In this document: positions 17,788 to 25,936 of the stretch, in pieces
Layout of the letters: each line of letters begins with the position of its first letter
Position numbering within the stretch: position 1 is the stretch's first letter
Assembly: GCA_965214945.1 (NCBI GenBank)
Contig: OZ244029.1
Coordinates: 558,001-622,000 of the forward strand
DNA length: 64,000 nucleotides
Direction of reading: 5' to 3'
Origin: JAAXHB01 sp965214945
Lineage (GTDB): Bacteria; Actinomycetota; Acidimicrobiia; Acidimicrobiales; Aldehydirespiratoraceae
Made by a program: the position numbers and the translations under genes
The notes under the pieces: generated by a model
The model's input: only the letters and a program-made list of their open reading frames with translations
Told to the model about the DNA's origin: nothing
Databases searched by the model: none

Positions 17788-19299
17788 GTGTTCGAGACGC
17801 TGACCGACCGCTTCGATGCGGTCTTCGCCAAGCTCAAGGGCCGAGGCAGGCTCGCCGAGTCCGACGTCAACGCGGCGATGCGCGGGATCCGTGTGGCTCT
17901 GTTGGAGGCCGACGTCAACTTCGACGTCGTAAGGGCTTTCACGGAGCGCGTCCGCGGCCGGGCTCTCGGCGCGGAGACTTCCAAGGCGCTCAACCCCGGC
18001 CAGCAGGTCGTGAAGATCGTACTCTCAGAGCTCACGGCGGTGCTCGGCGGGTCGCCGCTGGCCGTCAGGTACGCGCCCAAGCCTCCGACCGTCGTGCTGC
18101 TCGCGGGCCTCCAGGGCACAGGCAAGACCACCAACGCCGCCAAGCTCGCCCGATGGTTCCGCAGCCAGGGCCGCAGCCCGCTGCTGGTCGGTGCCGATCT
18201 TCAGCGCCCCGCCGCGGTGGAGCAGCTCCGCACTCTGGGCGCTCAGGCGCAGGTGCCCGTGTTTAGCGAGCCCACCGAGCCTGTGAGAGTCGCGGCCGCG
18301 GCCCGCGGCGAGGCGGCCCGCACCGGACGGGACGTGATAGTGATCGACACGGCCGGCCGCCTGTCCGTCGATGTCGAGATGATGGGCCAGGCACGGCGCA
18401 TCGCCGAGGTCGCGCGCCCCGATTACACCTTCCTGGTGGTCGACGCCATGACCGGCCAGGACGCTGTGAACTCCGCCCGGGCCTTCCACGAGTCGCTGGC
18501 GCTCGACGGCGTGATCCTCACCAAACTCGACGGTGACGCCCGCGGCGGCGCGGCTTTGTCGGTGAAGGCCGTGGTCGGTAGGCCGATCGCCTTCGCCTCC
18601 ACCGGGGAGCGCCTCGAGGATTTCGAGCCGTTCCACCCCGACCGCCTCGCCAGCCGCATCCTTGGCATGGGCGATATCGAGACCCTCATCGACAAGGCCG
18701 AGGCCGTCTTCGACGAAGAGCAGACGGCCCAGGCTGCGACCCGCCTCGTGGAGGGCGCCTTCACGTTCGACGATTTTCTCGACATGATGCAGCAGGTGCT
18801 CAACATGGGCAGCCTGCGCAGCATCATCGGCATGATGCCAGGCGTCGGACAGCAGCTCCGAGACGCCGACATCGACGAAGGCCGGATCGGCCGGATCACC
18901 GGGATGATTCACTCGATGACCCCTCAGGAGCGCACCGATCCCGACCTGATAGACGCCTCGCGGCGGCGGCGCATCGCGGTCGGATCGGGCTGCAGCCCCG
19001 CGGAGGTGAAGGCGTTGGTGGGTCAGTTTAAGCAGATGCGCACGATGATGAGGAACATGGGAGCAGGCCCCAGGAGGCGTCGTCGGGGCCGTGGCCGCTC
19101 AGCGGGCCGGAGCAGGGGCCGGTCGGGCAAGGGCCGAGGCCGGGCCAGGGCGCGGCGCGGGCGCGGCCGCGGCGGGCGGGTGACGCCCAAGGGCTCGGGC
19201 GTGGCGCGGGTGGCAGGTGCGCCGCTCAAGGGCAGCCCCCCCAAGTCGCCTCTGATCCTTCCAGGGTTGGAAAAAGGCGGGCCGGGCAGGTTCAATTGA
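17788..19299 (+). CDS. ffh: Signal recognition particle protein Ffh with RG-rich tail
   Basis: Ffh binds signal sequences on ribosomes together with 4.5S RNA. The 503-residue product has an N domain, a G domain with GLQGTGKT at 107-114, DTAGRLSVD and TKLDGDARGG, and a methionine-rich M domain with a MMQQVLNMGSL-type helix. After the usual end near residue 427 it continues with an Arg/Gly-rich tail of about 75 residues, which is unusual in length and charge and could add RNA contacts. The GTG start is the only one giving the canonical MFETLTDRF N terminus. Confidence 0.95.
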   Translation: MFETLTDRFDAVFAKLKGRGRLAESDVNAAMRGIRVALLEADVNFDVVRAFTERVRGRALGAETSKALNPGQQVVKIVLSELTAVLGGSPLAVRYAPKPPTVVLLAGLQGTGKTTNAAKLARWFRSQGRSPLLVGADLQRPAAVEQLRTLGAQAQVPVFSEPTEPVRVAAAARGEAARTGRDVIVIDTAGRLSVDVEMMGQARRIAEVARPDYTFLVVDAMTGQDAVNSARAFHESLALDGVILTKLDGDARGGAALSVKAVVGRPIAFASTGERLEDFEPFHPDRLASRILGMGDIETLIDKAEAVFDEEQTAQAATRLVEGAFTFDDFLDMMQQVLNMGSLRSIIGMMPGVGQQLRDADIDEGRIGRITGMIHSMTPQERTDPDLIDASRRRRIAVGSGCSPAEVKALVGQFKQMRTMMRNMGAGPRRRRRGRGRSAGRSRGRSGKGRGRARARRGRGRGGRVTPKGSGVARVAGAPLKGSPPKSPLILPGLEKGGPGRFN

Positions 19300-19399
19300 C
19301 CCCGGCGCGGAGGCCCCCGGCGTCGGCGCACGCGCCGAGAGTTCAAGCGGCCCGAGTTCCGCGAAAGTCAGACGCCGACGACAGATCTGAGGACCAGCA

Positions 19400-19783
19400 G
19401 TGGCCGTGAAGCTCCGCCTCGTTCCGAGGGGAAAGAAGAAGCAGCACACTTACAGGGTGGTCGCGGCCGACTCGCGCGCACCCCGCGACGGCCGCTTCAT
19501 CGAGATCATCGGGTTCTATGAACCCCGCCAAGAGCCGTCGTTGGTGCGCATCGACAACGGGCGTGCGCTGCACTGGCTTCGCCACGGTGCTCAGCCCACC
19601 GAGCGGGTTGTGAAGTTGCTGAGGATCAGCGGCGCTTGGGACGTCTTCCGAGGCCGCGCCGAGGCTGCGTCTGCCGTGGAGGCAGAGCTTGCCGCGGAGG
19701 CCGCCGTTGGAGTGCGTGCAGCAGGAGTTCCCGGCGATGCCGCTGATGAAGCCGCAACCGGCGAGGAGGCCCCAGAATCATGA
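19400..19783 (+). CDS. rpsP: 30S ribosomal protein S16
   Basis: The first 75-80 residues match S16 (AVKLRLVPRGKKK, ADSRAPRDGRFIEIIGFY). The 127-residue protein has an Ala/Glu-rich acidic C-terminal extension seen in several actinobacterial S16 proteins. The GTG start is preceded by GAGGA about 8 nt upstream. The TGA overlaps the khpA ATG. It heads the rpsP-khpA-rimM-trmD-rplS operon. Confidence 0.95.
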   Translation: MAVKLRLVPRGKKKQHTYRVVAADSRAPRDGRFIEIIGFYEPRQEPSLVRIDNGRALHWLRHGAQPTERVVKLLRISGAWDVFRGRAEAASAVEAELAAEAAVGVRAAGVPGDAADEAATGEEAPES

Positions 19784-20034
19784 GCGAGGTAGCCCCCACA
19801 GCGCGGGAGATGTGCCGCTTCATCGTGGCCAGCATCGTTGACGACTCCGAGGCTGTGAGCGTCATAGAAGCGCAGCATGACGACAAAGTCGTCCGGCTCG
19901 AGGTGAGGGTCGCCAAGGGTGAGATGGGCCGCGTGATTGGCAGGCGCGGCCGCGTGGCGAATGCCATCCGCACGCTGGTGCGAGCGGCTGGGGCATGCGA
20001 CCAGATGGACGTCGAGGTCGAGTTCGTCGACTGA
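19780..20034 (+). CDS. khpA: KH-domain RNA-binding protein KhpA
   Basis: The 84-residue protein is a single KH domain. Its RNA-binding loop appears as the GRVIGRRGRVANAIR stretch, starting near residue 50. In other bacteria KhpA pairs with KhpB/Jag to bind many RNAs and affect cell size. It is translationally coupled to rpsP (ATGA) and followed 4 bp later by rimM, the conserved operon position. No khpB is in this window. Confidence 0.92.
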   Translation: MSEVAPTAREMCRFIVASIVDDSEAVSVIEAQHDDKVVRLEVRVAKGEMGRVIGRRGRVANAIRTLVRAAGACDQMDVEVEFVD

Positions 20035-20038
20035 GGCC

Positions 20039-20527
20039 GTGGCCCCAGCGCACAGCCGACTGCTCGAAATCGGCCGCATCGGGCGGCTGCACGGTTTGCG
20101 CGGTGAGGTGAACGTTTCGTTGCTGTCGAACCGCGTCGAGCGGCTCAGCCCAGGGTCGCGGCTCCACACCGACCTCGGCCCGCTCACGGTGGCGTCCGCT
20201 CGGCCGCACGCGTCTCGTCATGTTGTCGCCTTCCACGGCGTCGGCAGCCGCGAGCAGGCCGAGCGCCTGCGAGGCTTGGTGCTGCGCGCCACGCCCTTGG
20301 ACGATCCCGACGAGCTTTGGGCGCATGAGCTGATCGGAGCCGAGGCTTTCGACCAGGCTGGTGCCCGCCGCGGCGAGGTGGTCGCCGTGCTGGCCAACCC
20401 CGCAAGCGATCTACTCGAACTCGACAGCGGCGCGCTCGTGCCCGCACGTTTCATTACGGCGCTCACGCCACGGGTGCGGGTGGACGTCGACGTGCCCGTC
20501 GGTCTTTTCGAGCGCGACGCGGGCTGA
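20039..20527 (+). CDS. rimM: Ribosome maturation factor RimM
   Basis: RimM assists 30S head assembly by binding S19. The 162-residue protein has the IGRIGRLHGLRGEV start of the RimM N domain and a C-terminal PRC-barrel with LIGAEAFDQAG and ARFITAL. The GTG at 20039, just after the khpA stop, gives this N terminus. Neighbours rpsP and trmD are the conserved context. Confidence 0.92.
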   Translation: MAPAHSRLLEIGRIGRLHGLRGEVNVSLLSNRVERLSPGSRLHTDLGPLTVASARPHASRHVVAFHGVGSREQAERLRGLVLRATPLDDPDELWAHELIGAEAFDQAGARRGEVVAVLANPASDLLELDSGALVPARFITALTPRVRVDVDVPVGLFERDAG

Positions 20528-20597
20528 GTACGAGCCAGCCCCCTCTCCGGCCACTTAAGCCAGATCTCTAGCTGTCGAATCAAGCCGGCAGGATCAG

Positions 20598-21416
20598 TTG
20601 CGAATCGACGTCTTCACCATTTTCCCCGAAGCTGTGGAGGCGATGGCCTCCGTTTCGGTGATTGGCCGCGGACGCGCCAACGGAGCCCTCGACGTGCGTG
20701 TGCACGATCTGCGGGACGCGGCTGCCGACCAGCACCGCAGCGTCGACGATGCCCCCTACGGCGGTGGCGCCGGGATGGTGATGATGCCCCAGCCGGTCTT
20801 TGACGCCGTCGAGGCGGTTGATCCGCCGCGCCCGCTGCTGTGCATGTCGCCCGCAGGTCGCCGCTTCGATCAGGCCTGGGCCGTCGAGCTGGCCGCCGAG
20901 CCGGGCTTCTCGCTGCTGTGCGGACGTTATGAGGGCATCGACGAGCGGGTGAGCGAGCACCTGGTGGACGGCGAGCTGTCGGTGGGCGACGTGGTGCTGT
21001 CCGGTGGCGAGGTCGCGGCGCTGCTGGTGCTGGAAGCGGTCGGGCGGTGCGTGCCGGGCGTTCTGGGCAACCGGGCGTCGCTACGCGATGAGTCTTTCAC
21101 AGACGGCCTGCTCGAGCACCCGCACTACACCCGACCGGCGCGGTTTCGGGGCTGGGACGTTCCTCAGGTGCTGCTCTCGGGCGACCACGGCCGCGTGGCC
21201 GCATGGCGTCGAGCTCAGTCGCTGGCCCGGACCGCTGAGCGCCGTCCCGACCTGATCGAAGCCCGGGGCGGCCTGTCAAGGGCCGAGCGGGAGCTGATGG
21301 CCGACCATGGGCTTCACGGAGCGCTTGCCCTTCTCGACGAGCGGCGCGCCGGAGCGCCCGCTTCAGCCTCCGGGATCGCTAACACCGAGGGTGTCACCCG
21401 CCCTGAGCGCGCGTAG
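20598..21416 (+). CDS. trmD: tRNA (guanine(37)-N1)-methyltransferase TrmD
   Basis: TrmD makes m1G37 next to the anticodon, preventing +1 frameshifts. The 272-residue SPOUT protein has the start RIDVFTIFPE, the DDAPYGGGAGMVM segment, and the SAM-binding knot region LLCGRYEGIDERV and LSGGEVAALLVLEAVGR. It begins with a TTG preceded by AGGA; no ATG or GTG gives the conserved N terminus. The last about 40 residues are a variable tail. It is followed by rplS after a short repeat-containing spacer. Confidence 0.95.
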   Translation: MRIDVFTIFPEAVEAMASVSVIGRGRANGALDVRVHDLRDAAADQHRSVDDAPYGGGAGMVMMPQPVFDAVEAVDPPRPLLCMSPAGRRFDQAWAVELAAEPGFSLLCGRYEGIDERVSEHLVDGELSVGDVVLSGGEVAALLVLEAVGRCVPGVLGNRASLRDESFTDGLLEHPHYTRPARFRGWDVPQVLLSGDHGRVAAWRRAQSLARTAERRPDLIEARGGLSRAERELMADHGLHGALALLDERRAGAPASASGIANTEGVTRPERA

Positions 21417-21480
21417 GCTTCTGGTGGTCGAGCGCTCGCCGGGTTTGAGCACTGTTGGCAGATGTCCTTGCCGCAGCCAC

Positions 21481-21506
21481 GAGCAGACGACCTGAGCAGA
21501 CGACCT
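21481..21506. repeat. 13-bp perfect tandem repeat before rplS
   Basis: GAGCAGACGACCT is repeated exactly at 21481-21493 and 21494-21506, directly upstream of the GGAGG ribosome binding site of rplS. Confidence 0.8.
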
Positions 21507-21520
21507 GAGCGGAGGCCGCG

Positions 21521-21868
21521 ATGAACCCGACCGATTTCATTGACTCCCAGAGCCTGCGCTCGGATGTGCCGGTCTTTGCTCCCGGCGACACCGTGCGAGT
21601 CCACGTCAAGGTCGTTGAGGGCAGCCGCTCAAGGACGCAGATCTTCCAGGGCGTCGTCATAAGGCGTCAAGGCAGCGGCGTGCGCGAGACGTTCACCGTG
21701 CGCAAGGTGAGCTTCGGCGTCGGCGTCGAGCGGACGTTCCCGGTTCACACGCCCGTCATCGACCGGGTGGAGCGAACCGCTCAAGGCGACGTGCGCCGCG
21801 CCAAGCTTTATTACCTGCGCGACCGTGTGGGCAAGGCGGCCAAGGTCAAAGAGAAGCGCTTCGCCTGA
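21521..21868 (+). CDS. rplS: 50S ribosomal protein L19
   Basis: The 115-residue protein is canonical L19: FAPGDTVRVHVKVVEG near residue 25, RTQIFQGVVIRRQG, FTVRKVSFGVGVERTFPVHTP and the KLYYLRD end. L19 lies at the 30S-50S interface. A strong GGAGG precedes the ATG. In many actinobacteria lepB and rnhB come next; here both are absent and yraN follows after a repeat-rich 166-bp spacer. Confidence 0.96.
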   Translation: MNPTDFIDSQSLRSDVPVFAPGDTVRVHVKVVEGSRSRTQIFQGVVIRRQGSGVRETFTVRKVSFGVGVERTFPVHTPVIDRVERTAQGDVRRAKLYYLRDRVGKAAKVKEKRFA

Positions 21869-21879
21869 CCTGATCGCCG

Positions 21880-22017
21880 CAGCCCGGCGCACGCGGGCGC
21901 GGCACGAGCAAACGCAGCCCGGCGCACGCGGGCCGCGGTCCAACCGAACGCCAGCCCGGCGCACGCGGGCCGCGGCACGAGCAGCGTTGTTAAAGACACG
22001 AGCAGCGTTGTTAAAGA
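21880..22017. repeat. Two families of direct repeats between rplS and yraN
   Basis: A 19-bp element (CAGCCCGGCGCACGCGGGC) occurs at 21880-21898, 21915-21933 and 21952-21970. A second 21-bp element ending in GTTGTTAAAGA is exactly duplicated at 21976-21996 and 21997-22017. They fill most of the spacer. Confidence 0.85.
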
Positions 22018-22034
22018 AGGGAAGGGCGGAAGCG

Positions 22035-22376
22035 ATGGACAGGTCACGCCAGGCGCGCGGCGCCTGGGGCGAGCGCCTGGCGGCTCAGTGGTATGTCGAC
22101 GCCGGCTATGAGGTGCTCGACCGCAACTGGCGGACGCGCCTCGGCGAAATCGACCTGGTGTTGAGCCGCGGCGGCGAGATCGTGTTCTGCGAAGTGAAGG
22201 CGCGTCGCACCGACCGGTTCGGTACAGCGGTGGAGGCTGTGGACGCTCGCAAACAGCGGCGCATCCGGGCGCTGGCGGCGCAATGGCTGCGCGCCCATGA
22301 CCGCCGCGGGCGCGTCCGCTTCGACGTGGTCGGCGTCACCGGCGCCCGTGTCGATGTGATCGAATCGGCCTTCTGA
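22035..22376 (+). CDS. yraN: YraN/UPF0102 family endonuclease-like protein
   Basis: The 113-residue protein has the restriction-endonuclease-like UPF0102 pattern: GAWGERLAAQWY helix, RNWRTRLGEIDLVLSRGGEIVFCEVKARR (the GEIDLV...FCEVKAR core with the metal-binding D and ExK) and a C-terminal RFDVVGV strand. Family function is poorly known; a role in DNA processing is suspected because it neighbours comM and dprA as here. The ATG at 22035 with upstream GGAAG gives the family start; the open frame upstream runs through repeats. Confidence 0.88.
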   Translation: MDRSRQARGAWGERLAAQWYVDAGYEVLDRNWRTRLGEIDLVLSRGGEIVFCEVKARRTDRFGTAVEAVDARKQRRIRALAAQWLRAHDRRGRVRFDVVGVTGARVDVIESAF

Positions 22377-22429
22377 CGCAGATAGCCGACGCAGACCGCC
22401 CGATCCTGCACGCTCTGCACCGTCCAACC

Positions 22430-22540
22430 TCAGCCCATCAGCGCCCACAGCACCATGGCGATCACTATCACCAGCCCGGTTCCAACGAACAGCAGATCGG
22501 AGCGACGCCTTCGGTGACGACGGGTGGGATCAAACCCCAT
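22430..22540 (-). CDS. 36-residue basic-hydrophobic membrane micropeptide
   Basis: On the minus strand an ATG at 22540 opens a 36-codon frame ending in TGA at 22430. The peptide starts MGFDPTRRHRRRRSD and continues into one hydrophobic helix of about 20 residues, so it should be a single-pass membrane peptide with a cytoplasmic Arg-rich head. A GATACT box lies 7 nt upstream of the ATG, the spacing of the leaderless promoters in this window. I have the impression that similar MGFDPTR-starting peptides occur in related genomes, but that is memory, not a search. Confidence 0.55.
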   Translation of the reverse strand: MGFDPTRRHRRRRSDLLFVGTGLVIVIAMVLWALMG

Positions 22541-22555
22541 ACCGCCCAGTATCGT

Positions 22556-22652
22556 CTTGCGATCGCCTTAGCGTGTTCCGTGCGACCGGGTGGCGCTGCT
22601 TTTTGCTGCCGTCCGGTGTCGCCTTGCGATCGCCTTAGCGTGTTACGCGCGA
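22556..22652. repeat. 30-bp direct repeat upstream of cytochrome gene
   Basis: A 30-bp element beginning CTTGCGATCGCCTTAGCGTG occurs at 22556-22585 and 22623-22652 with two mismatches (period 67). It contains the near-palindrome GCGATCGC and ends just before the TATCGT box at 22658. Confidence 0.8.
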
Positions 22653-22671
22653 TGGCGTATCGTCGTGCGCA

Positions 22672-23040
22672 GTGATGTCTCTGCTGCTCCTGCGAGGGCT
22701 TGTCGCGGCGTTCGCTGTGGTTGCACTTGCGGCGGCTGGCACCCTGGCCTGCTCGTCAGCCGGCGTCCCGGAAGTGCCCGTCGAGAGTGGCCAGCGCGAC
22801 CCGGTGCTGGTAGCCGGTCGGCAGGTCTACATCGAGCGCTGCGCTAACTGCCACGGCAACGACGGAAGTGGGGGGCAGGGCCCCAGCCTGGCCGCCGCCG
22901 CTCTGGTCGAGGCCTACCCGAGCGTCGACGACCAGATCGCCGTGGTGGCCGACGGCTACGACCTGATGCCCTCGTTTTCTCGCACGCTCACACCCGAGCA
23001 GATCAGAGCCGTGGTCAGATACACACGAGAAATACTGTAA
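22672..23040 (+). CDS. Lipoprotein cytochrome c (class I, single haem)
   Basis: The 122-residue product has a signal sequence with a lipobox ending at Cys27 (GTLAC), then a small cytochrome c domain with the haem-binding CANCH at residues 57-61 and a likely distal ligand Met99 (YDLMPSF). It would be anchored on the outer face of the membrane and carry single electrons; its partners are not in view. It starts at GTG 22672 or ATG 22675; a TATCGT box 8 nt upstream of the GTG suggests a leaderless transcript. It is not in an oxidase operon. Confidence 0.85.
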   Translation: MMSLLLLRGLVAAFAVVALAAAGTLACSSAGVPEVPVESGQRDPVLVAGRQVYIERCANCHGNDGSGGQGPSLAAAALVEAYPSVDDQIAVVADGYDLMPSFSRTLTPEQIRAVVRYTREIL

Positions 23041-23138
23041 AATAGTGTAACTGTCGCATATCTGCTGTAGATTAAGTTCACGTCTCGCTGCTCGACGTCA
23101 CGGGCGGCCTCCTATTCGGCGAAGTGAGGAGGCTTCCC

Positions 23139-24650
23139 ATGTTTGGAGCTGTCCGATCCGCAACCCTGGCCGGCGTGTGGGGCCACCCCGTGTCGGTTGA
23201 GGTACAGATAGCCAACGGCCTGCCCTCTTTCGCGGTGACCGGCCATCCCGACGCGTCATGCCGCGAGGCACGAGACCGTGTTCGGGCGGCGATCCTGTCG
23301 AGCTGTCTCGAATGGCCGATGCGGCGAATAACGGTCAACCTGGCGCCCTGCGATGTGCCCAAAGCGGGCGCGGGGCTCGACCTGGCCATCGCCTTGAGCC
23401 TGCTGGTGGCGTCGGGTCAGCTCGACGGCAACGCCGTGAACGGGCTTGGCGCGCTCGGCGAGCTGGGGCTCGATGGCTCGGTGCGGCCCGTGCCGGGGGT
23501 GCTCCCCCTGGTGGACGCGATTGAGTCTTCCTCGGTAGTGGTGGCCGCGCGCGACAGCGTCGCTGCCTCGGTGGTGGCAGGCGACCGCGCGCGGCCTGTG
23601 CGGACGCTGCGCGAGGTCCTCAACGCGGTCACCGGCCGCGCCCCGTGGCCCAACCCGCCTGAGCCGGAGCGTGGCGAGCCGGCTGTGCCCGATCCCGACC
23701 TGGCCGACGTAGCCGGGCAGCCGTACGCGCGCTGGGCGTTGGAAGTCTCCGCCGCGGGCGGTCATCACATGTTGCTGGTGGGGCCGCCCGGCGCCGGCAA
23801 GACCATGCTGGCCCGCCGTTTAGTGGGGCTGCTGCCCGATCTGACACCGGAGCAGGCCTTGGAGGTCACCAGGGTCCACTCTGCAGCGGGCTTGGCGCTG
23901 CCGTCTGATGGCCTGATTACCCGGCCGCCCATGCGCGCGCCTCATCACTCGGCATCCATGGCCGCGCTGGTGGGAGGTACCGCCCAGTGCAGGCCCGGCG
24001 AGGCGAGCTGCGCCACCGGCGGTGTGCTGTTCCTCGACGAGCTGGGCGAGTTCGCGCCGTCGGTGATCGACGCCCTGCGCCAGCCGTTAGAGGAGGGTCG
24101 CATCAGCGTGGCCCGGGCCCACGGAACAGTCGATCACCCGGCTCGGTTTCTGATGGTCGCGGCGATGAACCCGTGCCCATGCGGAGCGGGCGGAGGGGCC
24201 GGTTGCCGCTGCGCGCCAGCAGCTGTGGCCCGATACCGGCGACGGCTGTCGGGGCCGTTCGTCGACCGCATCGATCTGGTGGTGCACATCGATCCTCCCG
24301 ATCCCGCCGATCTGCTTGACGCCCCGGCCAGTGAGAGCACCGCTGCCGTGGCTGCCAGGGTGGAGCGTGTGCGGGCGCTGGCCCGAGAGCGCGGGGTGGC
24401 CGTAAACGACGACCTCGAAGGCTCTGAACTCGAGCAACACACGCCGCTGACGGACGCGGCCACCGAAGTGCTGCGGGCCGCTCTGGTGAACGGGAGGCTC
24501 ACAGCACGAGGCCTGCGCCGCGTGCGGGCCGTCGCCCGCACTATCAGAGACCTTGATGACGCTGGCCGCGAACTTCGCAGTGCCGACGTCACAGCTGCTC
24601 TGGCGCTGCGCGCCCAGCCTCTGGCGGAAGACTCCTGGACGAATGGCTGA
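23139..24650 (+). CDS. comM: YifB/ComM family Mg-chelatase-like AAA+ ATPase
   Basis: ComM is a hexameric helicase that promotes branch migration during natural transformation. The 503-residue protein has the N-terminal Lon-protease-like domain, Walker A GPPGAGKT at 215-222, Walker B VLFLDELGEF, a cysteine cluster NPCPCG...CRC and the C-terminal Mg-chelatase lid. The ATG at 23139 follows a strong GAGGAGG. The end overlaps dprA by 8 bases, consistent with a DNA-uptake or recombination operon (yraN-comM-dprA-xerC). Confidence 0.93.
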   Translation: MFGAVRSATLAGVWGHPVSVEVQIANGLPSFAVTGHPDASCREARDRVRAAILSSCLEWPMRRITVNLAPCDVPKAGAGLDLAIALSLLVASGQLDGNAVNGLGALGELGLDGSVRPVPGVLPLVDAIESSSVVVAARDSVAASVVAGDRARPVRTLREVLNAVTGRAPWPNPPEPERGEPAVPDPDLADVAGQPYARWALEVSAAGGHHMLLVGPPGAGKTMLARRLVGLLPDLTPEQALEVTRVHSAAGLALPSDGLITRPPMRAPHHSASMAALVGGTAQCRPGEASCATGGVLFLDELGEFAPSVIDALRQPLEEGRISVARAHGTVDHPARFLMVAAMNPCPCGAGGGAGCRCAPAAVARYRRRLSGPFVDRIDLVVHIDPPDPADLLDAPASESTAAVAARVERVRALARERGVAVNDDLEGSELEQHTPLTDAATEVLRAALVNGRLTARGLRRVRAVARTIRDLDDAGRELRSADVTAALALRAQPLAEDSWTNG

Positions 24651-25794
24651 CATCAACATGCGCAAGCGGCCTGTCAAGCCCGAAGTCGGCGGCGGTGTGC
24701 ACGCGGCCGCGCTTGCGTCTCTACCGCAGGCAGGCTCGCGTCGGCTCAGCCGGTTGCTCGCAGGCAGGAGCCCGGCAGCGGCCTGGGAGCTGGTGCTGCA
24801 GGGGGCGATACCCGCGGCCGTGGCCGACGCGACTCTGCGAGCCGCGTGGGCTGCTCACGCTGCTGAACTGGATTTGACACGACTTGCCGCAAGGCTGCGA
24901 CAACTCGGCATCACGGTCACCACACCGGGCGATCCGCTCCATCCCTGTGCGCTCGCCGCCGACATCGATCCTGCGCCTGTGATCTTCCGTCAGGGCCGAC
25001 CCTGCGACCGGTCAAGGCCGACAGTCACCATCGTCGGCACGAGACGCTGTTCGCCGACCGGCCGCTCGGTGTCTTTCGAGTTCGGCGCAGGACTCGCCGC
25101 GGCCGGCGTGACGGTGGTGTCGGGCTTGGCCCTGGGCGTAGACGGAGCGGCTCACCGGGGCGCGCTGAGCGTCGAGGGCGCGCCCGTCGTGGGTGTGGTG
25201 GCCAGCGGCCTCGATGTGGTCTATCCCCGCGCCAATGGCCACCTGTGGAGCGCCGTGCGCGACGCTGGCACGCTGCTCAGCGAAGCGCCGCTCGGTGGCG
25301 AGCCCGAGCGCTGGCGCTTCCCGGCCCGCAACCGGTTCCTCGCCGCGCTCGCGGATGTTGTCGTAGTGGTGGAGTCAGCCCGAGCGGGCGGGTCGATGCT
25401 CACCGTCGAGCAAGCCGTGCGCCGCGGTGTCACCGTCATGGCCGTACCAGGCTCGGTGCGAAACGAGGCCTCGGCCGGAGCCAACCAGCTCATCTGTGAA
25501 GGCTGCCCGCCCGCCTGCTCTGTGGAGGACGTGCTCACCGCGGTCGGACTCGCTACGGAGGGCGCCGATCAGCCTGCGCACCCGGCGCTGCCCGACGAGC
25601 CGAGAGCGGTGCCCGATGAGCCGAGCGACGAGCTGCACCGGATGCTGCTCGGAGCCGTCGACGACCAGCCGGTGAGCATCGACAGGCTTGTGCTGCGCGT
25701 GGGCGCTCCGGCGCCTGCAGTGCTGGTGGCTTTGGCGTACCTGGAGAACGAGGGCCTGCTGGCTAGAGAAGGAGGCCGGGTCATGCGAGCTTGA
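24643..25794 (+). CDS. dprA: DNA-processing protein DprA
   Basis: DprA protects incoming single-stranded DNA and loads RecA. The 383-residue protein has an N-terminal helical domain, a Rossmann-like core with IVGTRRCSPTG (GSRxxS-like), SGLALGVDGAAHRGAL, GLDVVYPRAN and ARNRFLAALAD, and a C-terminal winged-helix region after a DEPRAVPDEPSDE linker. ATG 24643 overlaps comM; ATG 24658 is an alternative. The gene comM upstream and xerC downstream are its usual neighbours. Confidence 0.93.
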   Translation: MADINMRKRPVKPEVGGGVHAAALASLPQAGSRRLSRLLAGRSPAAAWELVLQGAIPAAVADATLRAAWAAHAAELDLTRLAARLRQLGITVTTPGDPLHPCALAADIDPAPVIFRQGRPCDRSRPTVTIVGTRRCSPTGRSVSFEFGAGLAAAGVTVVSGLALGVDGAAHRGALSVEGAPVVGVVASGLDVVYPRANGHLWSAVRDAGTLLSEAPLGGEPERWRFPARNRFLAALADVVVVVESARAGGSMLTVEQAVRRGVTVMAVPGSVRNEASAGANQLICEGCPPACSVEDVLTAVGLATEGADQPAHPALPDEPRAVPDEPSDELHRMLLGAVDDQPVSIDRLVLRVGAPAPAVLVALAYLENEGLLAREGGRVMRA

Positions 25795-25924
25795 TCAAAT
25801 CGGAAGAAGCCGTGACGTCGAACGCCTGGTACGGCCCACTCCCGGCAGGATGGTCGCCGGTCGGACGCGGGTTGAGGTTGGCATCCCACTGTGGGTTTGT
25901 CGGCGGGCGCGTAGGACAGGAGCG

Positions 25925-25930
25925 TAAATT
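25925..25930 (+). promoter_or_regulatory. -10 element (TAAATT) of leaderless xerC
   Basis: TAAATT lies 6 nt before GTG 25937 and is the most AT-rich hexamer of the 142-bp spacer; no Shine-Dalgarno is placed for this start. The remainder of the spacer shows no gene. Confidence 0.55.
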
Positions 25931-25936
25931 GGCGAC

